From positions 6,599,074-6,663,073 of the forward strand of contig NZ_CP041186.1 in assembly GCF_006517175.1 (NCBI RefSeq): a stretch of DNA of 64,000 nucleotides. The letters run 5' to 3'. This document shows, piece after piece, positions 55,662-62,662 of this stretch; within the stretch, counting starts at the first letter, position 1; each line of letters begins with the position of its first letter. Under the pieces are notes generated by a model. The model made no database searches. It saw nothing but the letters and a program-made list of their open reading frames with translations, and had not been told where the DNA came from. The position numbers and the translations under genes were made by a program. Source of the stretch: Persicimonas caeni (GTDB taxonomy: Bacteria > Myxococcota_A > Bradymonadia > Bradymonadales > Bradymonadaceae).

Positions 55662-58004
55662 ATGCCAAAGAAGAAATTCAACGGACGTATCGCCCTCGAT
55701 ATCCGCGACGCCCAGCCAGACTGGTCGCCCTACGAGCCGCCCAAGGCGAAGCGCGACGCCCCCAACGTGTTCTACATCGTGTGGGACGACGTCGGGTTTG
55801 GCGCCTTCGAGTGTTTCGGTGGGATGATTGAGACGCCCAATATGACGCGTCTGGCTAACCAAGGCTTGCGCTACACCAACTTCCACACCACCGCCTTGTG
55901 CTCGCCGACGCGCTCGTGCTTGTTGACGGGTCGCAACGCGACCTCGAACGGCATGGGTTGTATCTCCGAGGCGTCGTCGGGGTTTCCCGGCTCCAACGGG
56001 CACGTGCCCTTCGAGAACGGCTATATCTCCGAGACGCTGGTCGACGAGGGGTACAACACCTACGCGGTCGGCAAGTGGCACCTGACACCGGGCGAAGAGA
56101 CCCATATGGCGGCCAACAAGCGGCAGTGGCCGTTGGGTCGGGGGTTCGAGCGTTTTTACGGGTTCTTGGGCGGCGAGACCGATCAGTGGTACCCGGATCT
56201 CGTGCAGGACAACCAGCCTATCGAGCAGCCCGCAAGGCCCGAGGAGGGCTATCACCTGTCGGTCGACCTCGCCGACACGGCGATTCAGTATATCCGCGAC
56301 GCCAAGGTGATTGCCCCGCAGAAGCCGTGGTTGATGTACTTCTGCCCCGGTGCAGGACACGCGCCGCACCAGGTACCGCAGGAATGGGCGGACAAGTACA
56401 AGGGCAAATTCGACATGGGCTGGGACGCCTACCGCGAGCAGACCCTCCAGAAGCAAATCGAGATGGGGATCCTGCCCGAGGGGACCGAACTGCCCCCCAT
56501 CAACGCCTACGTCGACGAAACGAGTGCCGAGGGCAAGGAATGGCCCGAAGGCGACGTGATTCGCGATTGGGACTCGCTGGATGAGGACGAGAAGACCCTG
56601 TTTTGTCGCATGGCCGAGGTCTACGCCGGCTTCGTGAGCCACTGCGACCATCATATCGGTCGCGTGCTCGACTATCTCGAGGAGTCGGGGCAGCTCGATA
56701 ACACCATTGTGGTCGTCGTCAGCGACAACGGCGCCAGCGGGGAAGGGGGGCCCAATGGGTCAGTCAACGAGAACAAGTTCTTCAACGGCATTCCCGACAG
56801 CCTCGAGGAGAACATGAAGTACCTCGATGTGCTCGGTTCCACCGAGACCTACAACCACTACCCCAACGGCTGGGCGCAGGCGTTTTGCGCGCCGTTCAAG
56901 ATGTACAAGCGCTACTCGGGCCACGAGGGGGGCACCGCCGATCCGTGCATCGTCAGTTGGCCCAGAGGGATCCAGGCCAAGGGCGAGATTCGCGACCAAT
57001 ACATTCACGCCACCGACATCGTTCCCACCATCTACGACTGCCTGGACTTCGAGCCGCCCGCCGAGGTCAAGGGCTATACCCAGTCCGAGCTCGAGGGCGT
57101 GAGCTTCAAGCATACCTTCGAAGACGCCTCGGCGCCGACCCACAAGCGCATGCAGATCTACGGCATGCTCGGCACGCGCGGCATTTGGGCCGAGGGATGG
57201 CACGCCGCCGCGGTGCACCCGGCGATCAGCGGCTGGAGTCACTTTGCCGAAGATCGTTGGGAGTTGTTCCACCTCGACGAGGACCGCACCCAGGCCCATG
57301 ACTTGGCCGACGAGCATCCCGACAAGCTCGAGAAGCTCAAGCAGCTGTGGTTTATGCTCGCCGGCAAGTACAACGCGCTGCCCATCGACGACCGCACCGC
57401 GCCGGAGGTGCTGATGACGCCCAGGCCCCAGCCGGCTCCCGAGCGCAACGTCTACGTCTATTATCCAAACTGCGCCGACGTGCCCGAGATGGTCGCCGCC
57501 AACACCCACGGCCGCTCGTACGACATTGCCTGTGAGCTGACTGTCGACGAGGAGCGCGCCGAAGGAGTGCTGTTCGCCCACGGCGGACGCTTCGGCGGCC
57601 ACTCGTTGTACGTCCACGAGCGTCGACTGCACTACGTCTACAACTGGCTGGGGGAGAATGAGCAGAAGGTCACCTCCAACAAGTGTATTCCGACCGGGCG
57701 CCACACCTTCGGGGCGCGTTTCGACCTGACCGGCACCGATGGCCCCAGCCCCACGGGAACTGTCGAGTTGTATATCGACGAGGAGTGCGTCGGCACCCTC
57801 GACATCAAGACCCAGCCGGCGCACTTCGCGCTCGGTGGCGAAGGCTTGGCGGTCGGCCGCGACGGCGGCCAGCCTGTATCGAGCGACTACAAGAGCCCGT
57901 TCGAGTTCACCGGCGGGACCATCAAACAGGTCAACATCGACTTGCGCGGCGAGCGCATCCGCGACCTGGAGCAGGAGGCCAAGGCGATGATGTCGAGGGA
58001 ATGA
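55662..58004 (+). CDS. Sulfatase 3 (large arylsulfatase, cytoplasmic)
   Basis: A 780-aa paralog of sulfatase 2. ATG 55662 is taken (a TTG at 55629 is possible). The signature LCSPTRSCLLTGRN places formylglycine at Cys80. The same N-terminal PKKKFNGRIALDIRD-type start, WDDVGFGAF, SDNGASGEGG and C-terminal LamG-like sandwich are present. It likely arose by tandem duplication, with divergence at the substrate loops. Ends 1 bp before the 26-bp tandem array. Confidence 0.93.
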   Translation: MPKKKFNGRIALDIRDAQPDWSPYEPPKAKRDAPNVFYIVWDDVGFGAFECFGGMIETPNMTRLANQGLRYTNFHTTALCSPTRSCLLTGRNATSNGMGCISEASSGFPGSNGHVPFENGYISETLVDEGYNTYAVGKWHLTPGEETHMAANKRQWPLGRGFERFYGFLGGETDQWYPDLVQDNQPIEQPARPEEGYHLSVDLADTAIQYIRDAKVIAPQKPWLMYFCPGAGHAPHQVPQEWADKYKGKFDMGWDAYREQTLQKQIEMGILPEGTELPPINAYVDETSAEGKEWPEGDVIRDWDSLDEDEKTLFCRMAEVYAGFVSHCDHHIGRVLDYLEESGQLDNTIVVVVSDNGASGEGGPNGSVNENKFFNGIPDSLEENMKYLDVLGSTETYNHYPNGWAQAFCAPFKMYKRYSGHEGGTADPCIVSWPRGIQAKGEIRDQYIHATDIVPTIYDCLDFEPPAEVKGYTQSELEGVSFKHTFEDASAPTHKRMQIYGMLGTRGIWAEGWHAAAVHPAISGWSHFAEDRWELFHLDEDRTQAHDLADEHPDKLEKLKQLWFMLAGKYNALPIDDRTAPEVLMTPRPQPAPERNVYVYYPNCADVPEMVAANTHGRSYDIACELTVDEERAEGVLFAHGGRFGGHSLYVHERRLHYVYNWLGENEQKVTSNKCIPTGRHTFGARFDLTGTDGPSPTGTVELYIDEECVGTLDIKTQPAHFALGGEGLAVGRDGGQPVSSDYKSPFEFTGGTIKQVNIDLRGERIRDLEQEAKAMMSRE

Positions 58005-58005
58005 C

Positions 58006-58265
58006 TCGGTGCGAGGTCATCCTGCCCTCGTTCGGTGCGAGGGCATCTTGCTCTCGTTCGGTGCGAGGGCATCCTGCCCTCGTTCGGTGCGAGGGCATCT
58101 TGCCCTCGTTCGGTGCGAGGGCATCTTGCTCTCGTTCGGTGCGAGGGCATCCTGCCCTCGTTCGGTGCGAGGGCATCTTGCTCTCGTTCGGTGCGAGGGC
58201 ATCTTGCTCTCGTTCGGTGCGAGGGCATCTTGCTCTCGTTCGGTGCGAGGGCATCTTGCCCTCGT
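58006..58265. repeat. Tandem array, 10 x 26 bp, hairpin units
   Basis: Ten units of TCGGTGCGAGGGCATCTTGC plus 6 bp, perfect in length. Units differ only at two or three C/T positions and one early G/T. Each can fold as GAGGGCA-nnn-TGCCCTC. It occupies the whole sulfatase-transporter gap. There are no unique spacers, so it is not CRISPR. All frames are open because 26 is not a multiple of 3. Confidence 0.95.
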
Positions 58266-58279
58266 AGTAGGAGGACACC

Positions 58280-59164
58280 ATGGACGCATTCGATTGGGCT
58301 CTTGTCCTACAGACCATCTTCGTGATCGGGGCGATGGCCTTTATCGGCCTGTCGGTCAGTTGGCAGCAGGTCGTCGAGCTGCTGCGTCAGCGAAAGCAGT
58401 TCACGCGTGGGTTTATCGCCAATATGGTGCTCACTCCGCTGCTCGCCGTGTTGCTCATCTTGGTGTTTGACCTGCCGGTTGACGCCCAGGTGGCGTTGTT
58501 GCTGCTGGGACTGGCGCCTGGCGGAATGAATATGTTGCAGTTCACCACGAAGATCGAGGGAAGGTTGGCGCACGCGGCCGCCGCGCTGCTGGTGATGACG
58601 GTCATCGCGCTGCTGATCGTGCCGCTGGTCATCGTATTCGTGCCCCTGCCGCGCGAGCCCGGTGAGGTCACTGTGCTGGGCACGGTAGTGGCGGTCTTGG
58701 CTGCGGTGGTCGCTCCGATGGCCCTCGGCGCGGCGGTTCGCCACCGGTGGCCGGAGACTGCCCGGAAAGTAGCGCGGCCGATCAACTTGGTCTCCACCAT
58801 TGCCTTTGTCGCCGCGATCATCGTGAGCGCCTCCGTCAAAAAGGAAGCCGCCCAGGTGCTCACACCGACGGTGTTGTTGGTGCTCGTCCTCTTCGTCGCA
58901 GGCACGTTGCTCATCGGTTGGGCGATGGGGGGACGAGACCCGGTGCGCCGGCAGTTCTTGGCGACCGTCACCAGTATCCGCAACGCCGGTCTGGTGCTGC
59001 TGGTGGCTATGGTGATCTTCCCGCGAGCAGGCGTCGACCTTGTCGTGCTCGCCTACACCATGCTGATCATTCCGCCCAATGCCGTGCTGACGATCACCAA
59101 GATGGTGCAGGGGAAGCGTCGGCAGAAGAGGGCGCTCAAAGGCTCTGAACTCACGGGAGGCTGA
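58280..59164 (+). CDS. Bile acid:sodium symporter family transporter
   Basis: A 294-aa inner-membrane protein with nine or ten helices. LLLGLAPGGMNMLQFTTKIEG and TVTSIRNAGLVLLV are the two crossover motifs of BASS-family transporters, which carry organic anions such as bile acids, steroid sulfates or pyruvate with Na+. The first Gly/Asn-rich motif supplies sodium-site residues. ATG 58280 follows AGGAGGAC. Placed after three cytoplasmic sulfatases, it is the best candidate for bringing in their substrate. Confidence 0.82.
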   Translation: MDAFDWALVLQTIFVIGAMAFIGLSVSWQQVVELLRQRKQFTRGFIANMVLTPLLAVLLILVFDLPVDAQVALLLLGLAPGGMNMLQFTTKIEGRLAHAAAALLVMTVIALLIVPLVIVFVPLPREPGEVTVLGTVVAVLAAVVAPMALGAAVRHRWPETARKVARPINLVSTIAFVAAIIVSASVKKEAAQVLTPTVLLVLVLFVAGTLLIGWAMGGRDPVRRQFLATVTSIRNAGLVLLVAMVIFPRAGVDLVVLAYTMLIIPPNAVLTITKMVQGKRRQKRALKGSELTGG

Positions 59165-59229
59165 CGTGCGTGAGTCGCTCGAGGAGGGCTTGGCGAGGTG
59201 ATCGAGTCGAAGGCGAATAGGAGGCGAGC

Positions 59230-60024
59230 ATGTTCGACCAATTCCAACGCGTGGACGCCATTAGCGGTTGGTCCTTCCTGGTGATCATCGTCGCGCTTTT
59301 GGTGGCCTTCGAGATCGGACGTCACCTGGCGCGTCGGCGCAAGGCGGTGAAAACGGCACGCCAGCTCCACGCTGCCAACGTCCTCAGCGGGTTGCTCGTC
59401 TTGGTCTCGTTTCTGCTGGCCTTCAGCTTCGGCCTCGCCGCCGACTACTTCCAGCAGCGTCGGCAGGTCGTGCTCGACGAGGCCAACGCCATCGGCACGA
59501 CTTACCTGCGCTCGAAGTATCTGCCCGAGCCGCAGTCCAAGAAGGTCGCGCGTCTGATGCTCGCGTACGTCAATCTGCGCATCGTCGAGACGTCGCCCGA
59601 AGAACTCGCCAAGGCACGAACCCGGTCGGAAGCCTTGCAGGGCGAGCTGTGGAAGGTTGCGTCGTCGTTGGAAGACCAGAACCCCAACTCGGAGTTCGCA
59701 GGGCTATTTGTCGCTTCGCTCAACGAGATGATCGACCTGCACCAGACGAGGGTGACCACCGCCCTCGATTTTCGCCTGCCGTTGGTGGTCTTGGTGACGC
59801 TATACGTCGTCGCCTTTCTCACCCTATTGGTGATGGGCTACAACGCCGGGTTGGGCGGGACGGGAGACGCCGTGCTCACTGTCTCGGCGGTCCTCTGCAT
59901 CGCGGTCGTGCTCGTATTGATCAACGACCTGAACCGGCCGGTGCAACTCACCTTCGAGGTGAGCCAGCAGGCGCTCATCGACGTGCGCGATGCGTTGGAG
60001 CAGGATTTAGGACGACATCCCTGA
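59230..60024 (+). CDS. DUF4239-like membrane protein
   Basis: A 264-aa protein with four helices: residues 16-32, 50-70, and a pair near 180-235. Between them lies a large helical loop (QQRRQVVLDEANAIGTTYLRSKYL) that is the hallmark of DUF4239, a bestrophin-like domain. Function unknown; possible ion or anion permeation. It starts at ATG 59230, 65 bp after the transporter. Confidence 0.75.
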   Translation: MFDQFQRVDAISGWSFLVIIVALLVAFEIGRHLARRRKAVKTARQLHAANVLSGLLVLVSFLLAFSFGLAADYFQQRRQVVLDEANAIGTTYLRSKYLPEPQSKKVARLMLAYVNLRIVETSPEELAKARTRSEALQGELWKVASSLEDQNPNSEFAGLFVASLNEMIDLHQTRVTTALDFRLPLVVLVTLYVVAFLTLLVMGYNAGLGGTGDAVLTVSAVLCIAVVLVLINDLNRPVQLTFEVSQQALIDVRDALEQDLGRHP

Positions 60025-60033
60025 CCAGCCACA

Positions 60034-60114
60034 CGACCGTCTCGCGCAAACGTGTCGAATCGTCCGCCCCTCAATGATAGTTGCACCGCAATAGCAGGCG
60101 TGGGAGTCCTGCGA
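60034..60114 (-). repeat. Barrel-associated repeat E2
   Basis: ~81-bp copy in inverted orientation relative to E1 (reads GCGCAAACGTGTCGAATCGT... on the plus strand). It sits 80 bp before the barrel gene at 60194. Confidence 0.75.
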
Positions 60115-60193
60115 GGCGTGCCTCGCTCCATGGCGTGTTGAGCTTCAGGATAGGACGTATCGCGAACAGTGATTGTATGCTCCGGGGGGAGCC

Positions 60194-61069
60194 ATGTGTC
60201 ACCAGACGCAGTCCGAGAAGATTCGTTATGCCTTTTCGAGCGCCGTCGTCGTGTTGCTGGCGGCTACGCTGGTCTCGACGGCCTACGCGCAGGAGGAGGC
60301 ATCAACGGCCGAAGGGGCGGCTGGCCAACAGGCCGCCGGCGCGACCGATCTGGCCAAGAAGACCCAGAACCCGGTCAGCGACCTCATCAGCGTGCCCTTC
60401 GAGAACAACTTCCAGTGGGGCGCAGGCTTCGAGGACGAGTTCAGCTACCTGCTGGTGATCAAGCCGGTCTACCCGATGAAGCTCAGCGAGGAGTGGAACC
60501 TGGTCCACCGCGTGCTCGCACCGGTGAGCTACTTCCCGGAGCCGGCCCCGGGCATCGACGATGCGTTCGGCCTGGGCGACATTACCTACCAGGCGTTCTT
60601 CTCGCCGGAGTCGACCGAGCCGTTTGTCTGGGGCGTCGGCCCGCAATTTCAATTCCCGACGGCGACCGACGATATCTTGGGCACCGACAAATGGTCGGTG
60701 GGCCCGGCGGCGGTCGCCCTGCAGCTCAACGGGCCCTGGGTCTACGGGGCGCTACTCACCTACATGTACTCCTTCGCGGGCGACGACGCGCGTGACGACG
60801 TGCGCCTGGGGGCCTTGCAATACTTCATCAACTACAACCTTCCCAGCGGTTGGTACTTGACCACCAGTCCGACGAACACGCTGAACTTCGAGGCCGACGA
60901 CGACAAGTGGACCATCCCGCTGGGCGGCGGGGCAGGCAAGGTCGTCAAGTTCGGCCCCTTGCCTGTGAACCTGTCGTTGCAAGCCTACTACAACGTCGAG
61001 CGGCCTCCCGGCGCGCCCGAGGGAACGGTGCGCTTCCAGTTTTCGTTCCTGCTGCCTAGAGGGCGGTAG
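60194..61069 (+). CDS. Outer-membrane barrel, pair 2 member A
   Basis: A 291-aa barrel; ATG 60194 has GGGGGGAGC upstream. The signal peptide ends STAYAQ near residue 33. After NPVSDLISVPFENNFQWG comes a regular strand ladder, ending VRFQFSFLLPRGR. The start and the last two strands are shared by the short gene at 62223 (NPLSKIVRIPVEAQYFFG; VRVRITVVLPR). Paralog of the barrel at 48123 by size and neighbourhood. Predicted to pass a solute into the periplasm. Confidence 0.75.
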   Translation: MCHQTQSEKIRYAFSSAVVVLLAATLVSTAYAQEEASTAEGAAGQQAAGATDLAKKTQNPVSDLISVPFENNFQWGAGFEDEFSYLLVIKPVYPMKLSEEWNLVHRVLAPVSYFPEPAPGIDDAFGLGDITYQAFFSPESTEPFVWGVGPQFQFPTATDDILGTDKWSVGPAAVALQLNGPWVYGALLTYMYSFAGDDARDDVRLGALQYFINYNLPSGWYLTTSPTNTLNFEADDDKWTIPLGGGAGKVVKFGPLPVNLSLQAYYNVERPPGAPEGTVRFQFSFLLPRGR

Positions 61070-61116
61070 AGACGGCAGCACCGAGGCGCTGTATCCATAC
61101 GAATGGAGGGGGAGTC

Positions 61117-61968
61117 ATGAAGACAATCGTACCGATCATTCGCGCCAGCTTGACGGCGTTGGTCGTCGCCGCCGTGTGTCTGCCTGCCTGCGACGCTTGG
61201 GCGGCGGACGACGAGGACGGCTGGCGCTTTCGCATCGCCCCATACCTGTGGGTGCCCGGCGCCAACGGAGAGGTCACCATCGACCGGCAGACCGTCGACG
61301 TCGAATACTCGGTCGGTGAGGCCTTCGACGCGCTCTCCAATCTCGTCTCCGACGATGACGACGAAGAGGGCGACGACGTCGGCGAGGTGACCGATGCGGG
61401 CAGCGACCTCGACTTCGCCATGTTGGCAGTTGCCGAGGTCGGCAAGGGGCCGTGGAGCGTGATGGTCGACTTCATGTATCTGGGCGTGACCACCACCGAG
61501 GTCGACCCACGTCTGCCCCAGGTGGGCGCGGAGTTCGAGTTCGACGCCCTTATTTTCGGCGGCTCACTGACCCGTCGGCTCTTACGGGACGACTGGGGAC
61601 GCATCGATGCCTTGGCCGGCGTGCGCTACACCGACCTCGAGGTCGCGCTCGACCTGCGCTTTGGCGACGAGCGGGGCCTGTCGGTCGCCTCCATCGAGCA
61701 AAGCTGGGCGTCCCCGATCATCGGTGCGCGCGGCCGCTTGCTGCTTCCGTGGCGCTTCTTTCTGCAGGGCTATATCGACATCGGCGGCGCCGGCCTGGGG
61801 GCGGATTTTACCTGGCAGGGGTTCGCGGCCGCCGGGCTCGGCTTTCGCTACGTCGATATCCTGGTGGGGTACAGGCACCTGTACACGGACTACGAAAACG
61901 AGGACGACGACTTCGTCTGGGATCTCTCCAATAGCGGGCCAATTGGAGGCGTGTCAGTGCATTTTTGA
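61117..61968 (+). CDS. Outer-membrane barrel, pair 2 member B
   Basis: A 283-aa barrel; ATG 61117 follows GGGGGAG. Signal peptide ends AWAAD near residue 31. The mature start DEDGWRFRIAPYLWVPGANG matches member B of pair 1. An acidic loop (SDDDDEEGDD, about 75-90) is added between the first strands. RIDALAGVRYTDLEVALDL and the final GGVSVHF are shared strands. Probably 8-10 strands. Confidence 0.75.
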   Translation: MKTIVPIIRASLTALVVAAVCLPACDAWAADDEDGWRFRIAPYLWVPGANGEVTIDRQTVDVEYSVGEAFDALSNLVSDDDDEEGDDVGEVTDAGSDLDFAMLAVAEVGKGPWSVMVDFMYLGVTTTEVDPRLPQVGAEFEFDALIFGGSLTRRLLRDDWGRIDALAGVRYTDLEVALDLRFGDERGLSVASIEQSWASPIIGARGRLLLPWRFFLQGYIDIGGAGLGADFTWQGFAAAGLGFRYVDILVGYRHLYTDYENEDDDFVWDLSNSGPIGGVSVHF

Positions 61969-61990
61969 TGTGGTTATCGGCGAGTCGTAA

Positions 61991-62074
61991 GCCCTGCAGA
62001 CGAGCGACGCCTGCTATTGAAGGAGTTAATATTGAAAGGCGGACGATACGCGGCGTTTGCGCGAGGCGGTGCGA
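61991..62074 (+). repeat. Barrel-associated repeat E3
   Basis: Forward copy lying right after the barrel gene at 61117. It forms a large inverted repeat with E4; between them GCCAATAGCCAC/GTGGCTGATTGGC is itself a palindrome. Confidence 0.75.
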
Positions 62075-62105
62075 TGCGCCAATAGCCACGTGGCTGATTG
62101 GCAAA

Positions 62106-62187
62106 ACGACCGTCACGCGCAAACGTGTCTGATCGTCCGCCCCTCAATGGTAGTTCTACCTCAATAGGAGGTGTGTGATCCCTGCAG
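62106..62187 (-). repeat. Barrel-associated repeat E4
   Basis: Inverted copy, 36 bp before the miniature barrel gene at 62223. It pairs with E3 to give an ~200-bp cruciform-capable unit. Confidence 0.75.
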
Positions 62188-62222
62188 GGCGTTCGAATCG
62201 CACATCACAGGGAAGGGGGGAT

Positions 62223-62645
62223 ATGGGACGACGTATCTTTCGAAAGTCGACGATGCTTCTGGCCGCCCTTGTGCTCGTCAATCTTTGGGCAGCTACGGTC
62301 AGTGGCCAAGACGAAGAGGCATCGAAGAAAGCCACTGCCCAACAGAAGCGCGTCGCCCTCCGGCAGGTCGAGAACCCGCTTAGCAAGATCGTACGGATTC
62401 CCGTTGAAGCGCAGTACTTCTTCGGCCAAGGTCCCGATGACCGCTTCGCCTATCAGGTCGACTTGAAAGGCGAGCGGTGGCTGGTACCGGTCGGTTTCGG
62501 GGTAGGACGATTGGTGCTCGAAGACCTCTTTCCGTCGAATGTCCGCGTGGAGGGCTACTACCGCGTCGAGCGGCCCGAGAACGCGTCGCCGTGGACGGTC
62601 CGGGTGCGCATTACCGTGGTCCTGCCACGCTTGGAAAGATGGTGA
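62223..62645 (+). CDS. Miniature paralog of the 60194 barrel
   Basis: 140 aa; ATG 62223 follows GGGGGGAT. Signal peptide ends TVSGQ near residue 24. The remainder joins the first strand (NPLSKIVRIPVEAQYFFGQG) straight to the last strands (LVPVGFGVGRLVLED, VEGYYRVERPENASPWTVRV) of the 60194 protein. The middle ~150 residues are absent. It keeps an intact frame and start, so it might form a small oligomeric barrel or bind the larger one. An internal deletion in a duplicate is the likely origin. Confidence 0.65.
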   Translation: MGRRIFRKSTMLLAALVLVNLWAATVSGQDEEASKKATAQQKRVALRQVENPLSKIVRIPVEAQYFFGQGPDDRFAYQVDLKGERWLVPVGFGVGRLVLEDLFPSNVRVEGYYRVERPENASPWTVRVRITVVLPRLERW

Positions 62646-62662
62646 GAAAACGCGGGGGAGCG

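Noticed and set aside
58006-58265. CRISPR array
   Set aside because: The units are contiguous 26-bp repeats with no unique spacers and no cas genes nearby; it is a tandem repeat.
58009-58470. Repetitive open frames across the 26-bp array (both strands)
   Set aside because: The unit length is not a multiple of 3 and has no stops, so every frame is open; there is no independent start or SD.
62180-62200. tRNA T-arm (GCGTTCGAATCGC)
   Set aside because: No acceptor, D or anticodon stems can be built around it; it is part of repeat E4 flanking sequence.
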